Shown: positions 24,282 through 32,525 of the stretch, in pieces
Numbering within the stretch: position 1 is the stretch's first letter
How the letters are laid out: every line of letters begins with the position of its first letter
NCBI GenBank assembly: GCA_005888435.1
Contig: VAXO01000029.1
Location: 1-34,406 of the forward strand
Source of the DNA: Actinomycetota bacterium
GTDB taxonomy: Bacteria > Actinomycetota > Thermoleophilia > Gaiellales > Gaiellaceae
Length of the DNA stretch: 34,406 nucleotides
Direction: 5' to 3'
Notes under the pieces: model-generated
What the model saw: only the letters and a program-made list of their open reading frames with translations
What the model was told of the DNA's origin: nothing
The model's database searches: none
Position numbers and translations under genes: made by a program

Positions 24282-24286
24282 ATCAT
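24281..24286 (+). promoter_or_regulatory. Putative -10 box of the liv operon
   Basis: TATCAT (TANNNT) lies 12 bp before the livG ATG, predicting a leader of about 5-6 nt. It overlaps the start codon of the divergent FMN oxidase, so the two operons must share control sequences. No good -35 is visible. Confidence 0.35.
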
Positions 24287-24298
24287 CCCGCGAATCCG

Positions 24299-25036
24299 AT
24301 GGCGCTCCTGGCGGTAGAGAACGTCACCCGGCGGTTCGGCGGCATCGTCGCGCTCGCCGACGTGTCCTTGGAGCTGGAGCAGGGAGCGATCGGCGGCCTG
24401 ATTGGCCCGAACGGGGCCGGCAAGACGACGCTCTTCAACCTGATCACGAGGTTGTACAGGCCGAACGAGGGGCGCATCGCCTTCGACGGCAAGGACCTCA
24501 CACGTACGCCGCCGCACCGGATCGTGCGCTTGGGGATCGCGCGCACGTTCCAGAGCGTCGTGCTGTTCCAGAACATGTCGGTGCTGGAGAACCTGCTCGT
24601 CGGAGCGCACGCGCGGCTGCGCCCGTTCTCGGAGCGGCGCGGCCGGAAGCAGGCCCTCGAGACGCTCGACTACCTCGGGCTCGGCGGCCTCGCCGAGCGG
24701 TTCCCCGGAGGCCTGCCGTTCGGGACGCTGAAACGTGTGGAGCTCGCGCGCGCGCTGGCGGCCCGTCCGCGGCTGCTCCTCCTCGACGAGCCGGCCGGAG
24801 GGCTGAACCACGAGGAGGTCGGCGAGCTGGGCGAGCTGATCCGCACGGTCCGCCGCGACTTCGACCTGACCGTGTTGCTCGTCGAGCACCACATGAACCT
24901 CGTGATGAGCGTGTGCGACCACGTGCACGTGCTCAACTTCGGCCGCACGATCGCGGACGGTCCGCCGGAGGACGTGCGCAGGGACCCGGAGGTCATCGAG
25001 GCGTACTTGGGAGCGAGCGATTCCGCCGCTGCTTGA
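24299..25036 (+). CDS. livG: Branched-chain-type ABC transporter ATP-binding protein LivG
   Basis: 245-aa ATPase of a Liv/HAAT importer. Walker A GPNGAGKTT (36-44), Q-loop IARTFQ, Walker B LLLLDEPAGGL and switch His in LLVEHHMN are all present. The LivG-type signature region reads LPFGTLKRVELARAL, where a Gln is more usual at the Leu-Lys pair. It supplies energy together with LivF. ATG 24299 is taken because the protein then starts at the usual ALLAVENVTRRFGG; the upstream GTG at 24242 would overlap the divergent oxidase. It is the first gene of the long plus-strand operon and overlaps livF by 17 bp. Confidence 0.9.
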   Translation: MALLAVENVTRRFGGIVALADVSLELEQGAIGGLIGPNGAGKTTLFNLITRLYRPNEGRIAFDGKDLTRTPPHRIVRLGIARTFQSVVLFQNMSVLENLLVGAHARLRPFSERRGRKQALETLDYLGLGGLAERFPGGLPFGTLKRVELARALAARPRLLLLDEPAGGLNHEEVGELGELIRTVRRDFDLTVLLVEHHMNLVMSVCDHVHVLNFGRTIADGPPEDVRRDPEVIEAYLGASDSAAA

Positions 25037-25733
25037 GCTGCGTGGCGTCGAGGCGCGCTACGGGCCGATCAAGGCGCTGCACGGCGTCTCCCTGCACGTC
25101 GAGGAGGGTGAGATCGTCGCTCTGCTCGGCGCGAACGGCGCCGGCAAGACAACCACGCTGCGGGCCGTCTCCGGCACTGTGCGGCAGAGCGGCGAGATCG
25201 CGTTCGCCGGCAAGCAGCTGTCCGGTGCCGGCCCCGACAAGGCCGCCCGCTCCGGAATCGCGCATGTCCCTGAAGGGCGCGGCCTGTTCGCCGAGCTCAG
25301 CGTCTGGGAGAACCTGCGCATGGGCGCGTACGTGCGCGGCGAGCGGCGCACGATCCGCCGGGAGGCACCGCGCGTCTTCGAGTACTTCCCGTGGATGGAG
25401 CGGCGGCGCGACCAGCAGGCGGGCACGCTGAGCGGCGGCGAGCAGCAGATGCTCGCGCTTGCGCGCGCGCTTGTCTCGCGCCCGCGTCTGCTCATGCTCG
25501 ACGAGCCCTCGCTCGGGCTCGCGCCGACGGTCGTCCAGGAGATCTTCCGCATCGTCAAGGAGCTGAACGCCAACGACGGCCTCACCGTTCTCGTCGTCGA
25601 GCAGAACGCGAACGTCGCGCTCGAGGCGGCATCTCGGGCGTACGTCCTGGAGGTAGGGCAGGTCGCGATCGGGGGCGACAGCGCCGAGTTGCGCAAGCAC
25701 GAGGGCGTCCGCAAGTCGTACCTGGGGTACTAG
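25020..25733 (+). CDS. livF: Branched-chain-type ABC transporter ATP-binding protein LivF, non-canonical start
   Basis: 237-aa ATPase when read from ATT 25020. Walker A is GANGAGKTT (37-45), signature LSGGEQQ, Walker B LLMLDEPSLGL, and switch His is replaced by Gln in VVEQNAN, as is common in LivF. From the in-frame stops at 24903-24908 down to GTG 25179 there is no ATG, GTG or TTG in this frame. GTG 25179 lies after Walker A, so using it would kill the ATPase. ATT 25020 has GGGAG six bases upstream and yields the family-like start (M)PPLLELRGVEARYG; CTG 25029 and 25038 are other options. A base error (ATT for ATG) is possible. It overlaps livG by 17 bp and livH by one base group (TAGTG). Confidence 0.88.
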   Translation: MPPLLELRGVEARYGPIKALHGVSLHVEEGEIVALLGANGAGKTTTLRAVSGTVRQSGEIAFAGKQLSGAGPDKAARSGIAHVPEGRGLFAELSVWENLRMGAYVRGERRTIRREAPRVFEYFPWMERRRDQQAGTLSGGEQQMLALARALVSRPRLLMLDEPSLGLAPTVVQEIFRIVKELNANDGLTVLVVEQNANVALEAASRAYVLEVGQVAIGGDSAELRKHEGVRKSYLGY

Positions 25734-26632
25734 TGCCGCTCGCCTTCGCCTGGAGTGACTTCGCCCAGCAGGTGACGAGCGGGCTAGCGGCCGGAGCGAT
25801 CTACGCCAGCCTCGCGCTCGCGCTCGTGCTCATCTACCAGACGACGAACGTCGTCAACTTTGCGCAGGGCGAGATGGCGACGTTCACGACGTTCATCGCC
25901 TGGATGTTCATGGACCGCGGGCTGCCGTACTGGCCGGCGTTCGCGCTCACGCTGCTGATTGCCTTCGCGGGCGGCGTTGGGGTCGAGCGCGTGCTGATCC
26001 GGCCGATCGAGCATCGGCCGGAGATCGTGATCGTGATCATGACCATCGGCCTGTTGATCGCCCTGAACGGGTTGACCGGGTGGATCTGGGGCCCGGAGGT
26101 GAAGGCGTTCGACAGCCCGTTCCCGAACAGCTCGGTCATCGTCGGCGGCGTCGCAATCTCCGTCCGCGACATCGGCACCTTCTGCGTCTGTCTCGGCGTC
26201 GTCGTGCTGCTCTGGCTCTTCTTCCGGTTCACGACGCTCGGTCTGGCGATGCGCGCCGTCGCGTTCAACCCCGACGCCAGCCGCCTGATGGGCGTCCGGG
26301 TGGGCTGGATGCTCGCCCTCGGCTGGGGCTTTGCCGCGGTGCTCGGCGCGATCGCCGGGATGATGGCGGCGCCCACGATCTTCCTCGACCCGGACATGAT
26401 GATCGTCGTCCTGATCTACGCGTTCGCAGCCGCCGTGCTCGGCGGCATCGACAGCCCGGTCGGGGCCGTCGTGGGAGGGCTCCTGCTCGGCGTCGTGATC
26501 AACCTGCTCGGCGCCTACGTCAACTTCGTCGGCAACGAGCTGCGATTGCCGACCGCCCTCGCCGTGCTGCTGCTCGTGCTCGTCATCCGCCCCACCGGGC
26601 TGTTCGGCCGTCGGGTGGTGAGGCGAGTTTGA
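25733..26632 (+). CDS. livH: Branched-chain-type ABC transporter permease LivH
   Basis: 299-aa inner-membrane permease. Typical blocks: GLAAGAIYASLALALVLIYQTTNVVNFAQGEMATF at the N-terminus, IEHRPEIVIVIMTIGLLIALNG, the cytoplasmic coupling segment GLAMRAVAFNPDASRLMGV, and AAVLGGIDSPVGAVVGGLLLGV at the end. It has about eight hydrophobic segments. GTG 25733 shares a base with the livF stop (TAGTG), and the 3' end overlaps livM by four bases (TTGA), so the importer genes are made in step. The open frame upstream is shadow in livF. Confidence 0.92.
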   Translation: MPLAFAWSDFAQQVTSGLAAGAIYASLALALVLIYQTTNVVNFAQGEMATFTTFIAWMFMDRGLPYWPAFALTLLIAFAGGVGVERVLIRPIEHRPEIVIVIMTIGLLIALNGLTGWIWGPEVKAFDSPFPNSSVIVGGVAISVRDIGTFCVCLGVVVLLWLFFRFTTLGLAMRAVAFNPDASRLMGVRVGWMLALGWGFAAVLGAIAGMMAAPTIFLDPDMMIVVLIYAFAAAVLGGIDSPVGAVVGGLLLGVVINLLGAYVNFVGNELRLPTALAVLLLVLVIRPTGLFGRRVVRRV

Positions 26633-27675
26633 CGCGCCGCTGGGTCGGGCCGGCGCTCACCGCGCTCGTGCTCGCGGGCGCCGTTGTGCTGATCGTCTTC
26701 CTGCCGCGGATGACGAGCGAGTTCCGCCTCGGGCAGTTCACCTACGTCGCGATCTACTTCATCGCCCTGCTCGGGCTCAACATCCTCACCGGGTACAACG
26801 GGCAGATCTCGCTCGGCCACGCGGCGTTCATGGCGGTCGGGGGTTACACCGCGGCTGTGCTCATCCTCGGGCAGGAAGGGTTCAAGCTCGTCGGCCAGGA
26901 GCCGGCTGAGATCATCCCGAAGCACGGGATCACGCCGATCTGGACGATCCCGATCGCCGGCCTCGTCACCGGCGTCATCGGCTACCTCTTCGGATTGCCG
27001 GCGCTCCGCCTGGCCGGCGTCTCGCTCGCGCTCGCGACCTTCGCGGTTGCCGTCTCGATGCCCGCGATCGCGAAGCGCTTCGAGCACCTGACCGGAGGTG
27101 GCGGCGGCCTCTCCCTACCGTTGCCAGAGGCGCCGTTCGGCTGGGACATCTCCCCGCCGCACTGGCTCTACTACGAGGCTTGGGGGGCCGCGGGGATCCT
27201 GTTCGTCGTCGCGTGGCTGCTCGTCCGCGGGCGCGTCGGCCGCGCCTGGCGCTCGATCCGCGACGGGGAGGTCGCGGCGGTGTCGTCGGGCGTCAGCCCT
27301 GCGGTCTACAAGACCCTTGCCTTCGGCATCTCGTCGGCGTACGCGGGCGTGGCCGGCGCGCTCTTCGCCATCCAGAACTCCTACATCAACCCGGACACCT
27401 TCCCGCTCACCCTGTCGATCCTCCTGCTCGCGAGCGCGGTGATCGGCGGTCTTTCGTCGCTCTCGGGAGTCATCGTCGGCGCGCTCGTGCTCGAGTTCCT
27501 GCCGATCTACGCGCAGGAGCCGCCGGTGTTCGACGTCAACTTCGCCAAGCAGGCGGCGCCGGTCGTCTTCGGGGTCGTGCTGATGCTGATCGTGTTCCTG
27601 ATGCCGGGCGGGGCGGCCGGGCTGCTGCGGCGGCTCACGCGTCCAATCGTCGCGGCGGCGTCCCGCCGCTCTTGA
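26629..27675 (+). CDS. livM: Branched-chain-type ABC transporter permease LivM
   Basis: 348-aa second permease. The LivM blocks are GLNILTGYNGQISLGHAAFMAVGGYTAA (about 42-69), LPALRLAGVSLALATFAVAV, GRAWRSIRDGEVAAVSSGVSPAVYKTLAFGISSAYAGVAGAL and ASAVIGGLSSLSGVIVGA. The start is TTG 26629 within a TTGA overlap with the livH stop, giving MTRRWVGPALTALVLAG and the first membrane helix. The C-terminus ends with a basic tail. The next gene, the binding protein, starts 86 bp further on. Confidence 0.9.
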   Translation: MTRRWVGPALTALVLAGAVVLIVFLPRMTSEFRLGQFTYVAIYFIALLGLNILTGYNGQISLGHAAFMAVGGYTAAVLILGQEGFKLVGQEPAEIIPKHGITPIWTIPIAGLVTGVIGYLFGLPALRLAGVSLALATFAVAVSMPAIAKRFEHLTGGGGGLSLPLPEAPFGWDISPPHWLYYEAWGAAGILFVVAWLLVRGRVGRAWRSIRDGEVAAVSSGVSPAVYKTLAFGISSAYAGVAGALFAIQNSYINPDTFPLTLSILLLASAVIGGLSSLSGVIVGALVLEFLPIYAQEPPVFDVNFAKQAAPVVFGVVLMLIVFLMPGGAAGLLRRLTRPIVAAASRRS

Positions 27676-27761
27676 CCCCGGCACCGCGTCAGCAAACAAT
27701 GGCACCTGCGGTGGAGTCGAAAGTGGCAGGAGTGGGGCACTTTCCGAAGGAGGGAGATTTC

Positions 27762-29021
27762 GTGAACAGAGCGCTGGTTGCGCTAGCGGCGATGCTGACT
27801 GCGCTCGCCGTGTGCATTCCCGGCGCCTTCGCACGCGTGGACAGTCGCAGTGGTTCGGTCGCGACACCCGGCGTTACGAAGACGTCGATCACGATCGGGG
27901 GGACGTTCCCGCTCAGCGGGCCGGCCTCCCTGTACGCGCCGATCCCGCGCGGCATGGAGGCGTACTTCAACTGGGTCAACAACCGGAAAGGGCCCGACGG
28001 CAAGACGGGCGTCTACGGACGCAAGATCGTCTGGAAGTACTACGACGATGGGTACAACCCGGCGCAGACGGTTCAGCTGACGAACAAGCTCGTCCTCGAG
28101 GACAAGATCTTCGCGGACGTCGGCTCCCTCGGCACGGAGCACAACCAGGCGATCCGCCCGATGCTGAACCAGCGCAAGATCCCGCAGATCCTGGTCGCCA
28201 CCGGTGCGAGCTACTGGGGCCTGCAGTACAAGCAGTTCCCGTGGACGATCGGCTGGCAACCGGACTACATCGCCGAAGGCCGCGCGTACGGCGTCTGGAT
28301 CACGCGGAACGCGCCGAACGCCAAGATCGCGGTCTTCTACCAGAACGATGACTACGGCAAGGACTACCTGCGCGGCCTGAACATCGGGCTCGGTGCGAAG
28401 AAGAGCCTGATCGTCTCGGAGCAGAGCTACGAGGCGACGGACACGAGCTACGCGTCGCAGATCGCGCGCCAGAAGGCTTCCGGCGCAGACACCTGGGTCC
28501 TGCTCTCCATTCCGACGCCGACGGTACGCGCGCTCGCGACGGCGAAGGCGTTGAACTGGAAGCCGAACACGATCGTGATCAACTCGGTTGCCGCGATCGA
28601 TTCCGTGATGAAGGCCGCGGCGACGAACGCCGGCCCACAGTACGTCAACGGCGCGATCAGCTCGGGCTACCTGAAGAACAACGACGCGCCGAAGTACCAG
28701 AACGATCCGATCGTCGTCAGATACAAGAAGTTGCTCGCGCAGTACGGGCCGCAAGGCGCGGATCCGAACAACACGTTCTACTTCTACGGCTTCGCGAAGG
28801 CGTACGACGTCGTGAAGCTGCTCTATCTCGCGGGCAAGAACCCGACGCGACAGTCGCTGATCAAAGCAACGTTGCGGATGAACTGGGTCAACCCGTACAT
28901 GATCAAAGGCATCAAGGTGAAGACCGGCAAGAGCGATCACTTCCCGATCTCGCAGATCAAGCTCGTCCGCTACGAGAACGGGGTCTTCACCGAGTTCGGC
29001 TCCCTGATCAAGGGTCGCTGA
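27762..29021 (+). CDS. Periplasmic-type substrate-binding protein of the Liv importer
   Basis: 419-aa type I binding protein (Peripla_BP_6, LivK-like) that captures the substrate outside the membrane. GTG 27762 has a strong AAGGAGGG at 27747-27754, seven bases upstream, and begins a clean signal peptide (MNRALVALAAMLTALAVCIP). ATG 27699 lacks both features. The body starts ITIGGTFPLSGPASLYAPI and has GRKIVWKYYDDGYNPAQTVQLTNKLV and AVFYQNDDYGKDYLRG, typical of ABC binding proteins for amino acids, amides or aromatic acids. No lipobox Cys is seen in the signal peptide. A hairpin follows the stop. Ligand identity cannot be read; the amidase and CoA enzymes downstream hint at an amide or carboxylate. 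Confidence 0.9.
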   Translation: MNRALVALAAMLTALAVCIPGAFARVDSRSGSVATPGVTKTSITIGGTFPLSGPASLYAPIPRGMEAYFNWVNNRKGPDGKTGVYGRKIVWKYYDDGYNPAQTVQLTNKLVLEDKIFADVGSLGTEHNQAIRPMLNQRKIPQILVATGASYWGLQYKQFPWTIGWQPDYIAEGRAYGVWITRNAPNAKIAVFYQNDDYGKDYLRGLNIGLGAKKSLIVSEQSYEATDTSYASQIARQKASGADTWVLLSIPTPTVRALATAKALNWKPNTIVINSVAAIDSVMKAAATNAGPQYVNGAISSGYLKNNDAPKYQNDPIVVRYKKLLAQYGPQGADPNNTFYFYGFAKAYDVVKLLYLAGKNPTRQSLIKATLRMNWVNPYMIKGIKVKTGKSDHFPISQIKLVRYENGVFTEFGSLIKGR

Positions 29022-29031
29022 CAGAATCGTC

Positions 29032-29055
29032 GGGGCCGGCGTCCACGCCGGCCCC
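29032..29055 (+). terminator. GC-rich hairpin after the binding-protein gene
   Basis: GGGGCCGGCGT (29032-29042) pairs perfectly with ACGCCGGCCCC (29045-29055) around a 2-nt centre. There is no U-tract. It sits between the binding-protein stop and the next ATG, so it could act as a partial terminator or an mRNA-stabilising end that raises binding-protein levels over the downstream enzymes. Confidence 0.55.
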
Positions 29056-29064
29056 GCGCTTCTC

Positions 29065-30192
29065 ATGAACTTCTTTCTCACGCACGAGCAGGAGCTGATC
29101 CGCGGGTCCGCTCGCGAGTTCTGCGAGCGCGAGGTGCTCCCTCACGCGCGCGACTGGGATCGCGTCGAAGACATCGACCGCGGCCTTGTCGCGAAGCTCG
29201 CAGACATTGGCTATCTCGGTGCCTGGGAGCTCGACACGATCTCGTACGCACTCGTGATGGAGGAGCTCGGGCGCGCAGACTCGTCCGTGCGCGGAATCGT
29301 CTCCGTCAACGTCGGCCTCGTCGGCAAGACGATCCTGAAGTGGGGCACTGATGCGCAGCAGGCCGAGTGGCTGCCGAAGCTCGCAGGCGGCGAGGCCCTC
29401 GGGTGCTACGCGCTGACCGAGCCAGGTTCCGGGTCCGACCCGGCCGGCCTCGTCACACGCGCGGAGCGGGACGGCGGCGACTGGGTCCTCTCGGGGTCGA
29501 AGATCTTCATCACGCTCGGCTCGTGGGCGGGCGTCGCGCTGGTGTTCGCACGCACGGGCGGCGAGGGTGCACGCGGGTTGACGTGCTTCCTCGTCCCGAC
29601 CGATTCGCCCGGCTTCGCCGCGACGCGGATCAAGGGCAAGCTTGGTCTCCGCGCGCAGGACACGGCGGAGCTCGCGCTCGAAGGCGTCCGCGTCCCCGAC
29701 ACGAATCGCGTCGGCGCCGAGGGCGACGGCTTCAAGGTCGCGATGTCGGCGCTCGACAACGGCCGCATCTCGCTCGCGGCCGGCTGCGTCGGCATCGCCC
29801 AGGGTTGTCTCGACGCGTGCCTTCGCTATGCCGCGGAGCGGCAGCAGTTCGGCAAGCCGATTGCCTCGCATCAGCTCGTGCAGGAGCTGATCGCCGAGAT
29901 CGCCGTCGACTGCGAGGCGGCGCGGCTGCTGACTTGGCGGGCGGCAGCGCTCGCCGACGCGGGCGTGCGGCACACACTCGAGTCCTCGGTCGCGAAGTAC
30001 TACGCGAGCGAGGCGTCGGTGCGGGCCGCGAACGCGGCCGTGCAGGTGCACGGCGGCTACGGCTACATCGACGAGTATCCCGTCGGCAAGTACCTGCGCG
30101 ACGCGCGGGTGACGACGCTGTACGAAGGGACGAGCCAGATCCAGAAGCTGATCATCGGACGCGCGCTCACCGGCGAGAGCGCGTTCGTCTAG
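29065..30192 (+). CDS. Acyl-CoA dehydrogenase
   Basis: 375-aa flavoenzyme, complete in all domains. CYALTEPGSGSDPAG (about 113-127) and SGSKIFITLGSWAGVALVFA lie in the FAD/acyl-CoA barrel, AERQQFGKPIASHQLVQELIAE in the C-terminal helix bundle, and catalytic Glu354 in LYEGTSQIQK. This Glu position and the block GGYGYIDEYPVGKYLRDARV match short/medium-chain acyl-CoA dehydrogenases (glutaryl- and butyryl-type). ATG 29065 follows the hairpin at 29032; only a weak ribosome site is seen. It would start a beta-oxidation turn with the SDR, MaoC hydratase and thiolase downstream. Confidence 0.93.
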   Translation: MNFFLTHEQELIRGSAREFCEREVLPHARDWDRVEDIDRGLVAKLADIGYLGAWELDTISYALVMEELGRADSSVRGIVSVNVGLVGKTILKWGTDAQQAEWLPKLAGGEALGCYALTEPGSGSDPAGLVTRAERDGGDWVLSGSKIFITLGSWAGVALVFARTGGEGARGLTCFLVPTDSPGFAATRIKGKLGLRAQDTAELALEGVRVPDTNRVGAEGDGFKVAMSALDNGRISLAAGCVGIAQGCLDACLRYAAERQQFGKPIASHQLVQELIAEIAVDCEAARLLTWRAAALADAGVRHTLESSVAKYYASEASVRAANAAVQVHGGYGYIDEYPVGKYLRDARVTTLYEGTSQIQKLIIGRALTGESAFV

Positions 30193-30203
30193 AGAGGAGC
30201 TGC

Positions 30204-31139
30204 ATGCCGAAACTGGAGGGGAAGGTCGCGATCGTCACGGGCGGAGGGCGCGGCATCGGCCGCGAGCACGCGATCGCATTGGCGCGCGCGGGCGCCAAGA
30301 TCCTCGTCAACGATCTCGGCGCTTCACTCGCGGGCGAGGGCGCGGACGAGGGCCCCGCGCACGGGGTCGTGCGGGAGATCGAGGGGCTGGGTGGGGAAGC
30401 GGCCGCGAACGGCGAGAACGTTGCCGATTTCGCGGGGGCGAAGCGGATGGTCGAGGCAGCGCTCGAGGCGTTCGGCCGCCTGGACATCCTCGTCAACAAC
30501 GCCGGAATCCTCCGCGACCGGATGCTCGTGAACATGGAGGAGCACGAGTGGGACGCGGTTGTCCAGGTGCACCTGAAAGGGCACTTCGCGCCGACGCGCC
30601 ACGCGGCTGCGCACTGGCGCGAGCGATCGAAGGCGGGCGAGGAGGTGCGTGCGCGCGTGATCAACACGTCGAGCCCCTCCGGCGTCTTCGGCAACGTCGG
30701 CCAGGCGAACTACGGCGCAGCGAAGGCCGGGATCGTGGGTTTCACGCTGATCGCGGCGCAGGAGCTGCAGCGCTACGGCGTCACCGTCAACGCGATCGCG
30801 CCGAACGCGCGTACCCGGATGACGGAGGCCGCGTTCGGCGAGATCCCGCCGCCCGAGGAGGGGTTCGACCCCGCCGACCCGGCGAACAACTCTCCGATCG
30901 TCGTCGCGCTCTGCGCCGACGAGGCGCAGAACGTCACCGGCCAGGTCTTCTTCGTGTACGGCGGTGTCGTCAACATGCTGCGCGGGTGGGAGGCGGGCGA
31001 GCTGTTCGCGAGCCGCGAGCGCTGGGATCCCGATGAGCTGTTGCACGAGCTGCAAGACCGTCTGCCCGAGGGCGCCGCACCGCCCGGGATGCTCGAGTCG
31101 ATGCATCGCGCCGGCGGTCAGTCGATGCGAGAGCGTTGA
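30204..31139 (+). CDS. SDR, probable (3R)-hydroxyacyl-CoA dehydrogenase
   Basis: 311-aa short-chain dehydrogenase. TGGGRGIG (13-20) is the cofactor loop, followed by NDLGASLAGEG (Asp favours NAD), NNAGILRD, NTSSPSGVFGN with the catalytic Ser, and YGAAKAG. The LVNDLG...GVVREIEGLGGEA layout matches the dehydrogenase part of peroxisomal multifunctional enzyme type 2 (HSD17B4), which takes (3R)-hydroxyacyl-CoA. This fits the MaoC hydratase encoded further down. An extra C-terminal 60 residues (after YGGVVNMLRGW) extend the SDR core. ATG 30204 is preceded by AGAGAGGAGC. The stop overlaps the amidase start (TTGA). Confidence 0.87.
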   Translation: MPKLEGKVAIVTGGGRGIGREHAIALARAGAKILVNDLGASLAGEGADEGPAHGVVREIEGLGGEAAANGENVADFAGAKRMVEAALEAFGRLDILVNNAGILRDRMLVNMEEHEWDAVVQVHLKGHFAPTRHAAAHWRERSKAGEEVRARVINTSSPSGVFGNVGQANYGAAKAGIVGFTLIAAQELQRYGVTVNAIAPNARTRMTEAAFGEIPPPEEGFDPADPANNSPIVVALCADEAQNVTGQVFFVYGGVVNMLRGWEAGELFASRERWDPDELLHELQDRLPEGAAPPGMLESMHRAGGQSMRER

Positions 31140-32524
31140 GTAGCGTGGCCGCCTTGGACGTCTGCTTCGCCGAAGCCTGCGAGCTCGCCCGCCTGATCCG
31201 GCAGCGAGAGTTCTCCTCTGTCGAGCTGGTCGAGCTGTATCTCGACCGGATCGAACGGCTCGATCCGGCGCTCAACGCCTACGTCACGGTGGACGCCGAC
31301 GGCGCTGGCGCCGCTGCGGCTGGGCCGCTCGACGGCCCGTTCGCAGGCGTCCCGATCGCGATCAAGGACCTGACCGAGACGGCGGGACTCCGAACGACGT
31401 ACTCCGCGAAGGCGCTGGCCGATAACGTTCCTTTGTTCGACTCAGCGGTCGTGCGGCGGATCCGCGAGGCAGGGTTCGTCATCCTCGGGAAGACGAACAC
31501 GCCGGAGCTCGGCACGCTCGGCGTGACGGAGTCCGAGCTGAACGGCGTCTGCCGGAACCCCTGGGACCTCGCCCGGACCCCGGGCGGGTCGAGCGGCGGC
31601 GCCGCGGCCGCGGTGGCGGCCGGCCTGGCGCCGATCGCGCACGGCAGTGACGGTGGCGGGTCGATCCGGATTCCAGCGTCGTGTTGCGGCCTGGTCGGGC
31701 TGAAGCCGTCGCGCGGCCGCGTCTCGTCTGCGCCGTGGCCGGCGGGGATGTTCGGCCTGGCCACGCACGGGCCGATCGGGCGCACGGTCCGCGACGTCGC
31801 CGCTCTGCTCGACGTGATGAGCGGCTACGAGCTCGGTGACGAGTACGTTGCCCCCGCACTGGAGCGGCCGTTTGCGGACGAGACGCTGCAATCGCCGGAG
31901 CGGCTGCGCATCGGTGTCGCTGTCGATCCGCCCGTCGACGTCCCCGTCGCGGAAGAATGCGTTGCGGCGGTCCGGAGCACCGCCGACGTCCTGAGCGATC
32001 TCGGCCACGACGTGGTGGAGGCGGCGCCACCCTGGAACGGCGAGGAGCTGAGCAGGCACTTTGTGCGTGTTTGGCGGCACGGTCCGGCGACGTCGGGGAT
32101 CGACGCGGAGCAGCTCGAGCCGCACAACCGGGCACTCGCCGACGACGCCGCGAAGACGCCCGGCCCGGAGCTGGCCGCATCGCTGCAGTATCTGCGGGCG
32201 GAAGCCCGCCGGTTTCTGCCGGTGTGGCAGGAGATCGACGTGCTCGTGACCCCGACGCTCGCGCTGCCGCCGGTCCCTACCGGCTGGGCCTTCGAAGGCA
32301 GCGAGGACGATCCGCGAGCGGTCGTCAGGCGGCAGCGCTTGTTCGTGCCGTTCACCCAGATCTTCAACGTGACCGGACAGCCTGCACTGTCGCTGCCGCT
32401 GCATTGGTCGGGCGACGTGCCGATCGGGGTCCAGTTCGCGGGGCGACCGTTCGAGGAGGCGACGCTGTTGCGGCTGGGAGCCCAACTCGAGGCGGCGCGC
32501 CCTTGGGCGGACCGCCGCCCGTAG
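31136..32524 (+). CDS. Amidase-signature family hydrolase
   Basis: 462-aa amidase that hydrolyses a C-N amide bond. The Ser-cisSer-Lys triad is in place and the spacing equals that of FAAH: Lys77 in IAIKDLTETAG, Ser152 in PGGSSGGAAA, and nucleophile Ser176 in GSDGGGSIRIPA. It lacks the extra domains of GatA (no GatB/C nearby), so a small-molecule amidase is likely. TTG 31136 in a TTGA overlap with the SDR stop is the chosen start; GTG 31145 is possible. Placed among acyl-CoA genes, it may release the acid that the CoA ligase encoded two bases downstream then activates. Confidence 0.9.
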   Translation: MSSVAALDVCFAEACELARLIRQREFSSVELVELYLDRIERLDPALNAYVTVDADGAGAAAAGPLDGPFAGVPIAIKDLTETAGLRTTYSAKALADNVPLFDSAVVRRIREAGFVILGKTNTPELGTLGVTESELNGVCRNPWDLARTPGGSSGGAAAAVAAGLAPIAHGSDGGGSIRIPASCCGLVGLKPSRGRVSSAPWPAGMFGLATHGPIGRTVRDVAALLDVMSGYELGDEYVAPALERPFADETLQSPERLRIGVAVDPPVDVPVAEECVAAVRSTADVLSDLGHDVVEAAPPWNGEELSRHFVRVWRHGPATSGIDAEQLEPHNRALADDAAKTPGPELAASLQYLRAEARRFLPVWQEIDVLVTPTLALPPVPTGWAFEGSEDDPRAVVRRQRLFVPFTQIFNVTGQPALSLPLHWSGDVPIGVQFAGRPFEEATLLRLGAQLEAARPWADRRP

Positions 32525-32525
32525 G

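Noticed and set aside
24244-25431. 395-aa plus-strand ORF across livG and livF
   Set aside because: Arg/Ala-rich, motif-free shadow frame covering two strongly supported ATPase genes.
25179-25733. GTG 25179 as the livF start (184 aa)
   Set aside because: It would remove Walker A (GANGAGKTT) and the first strands, although the open frame upstream encodes them perfectly.
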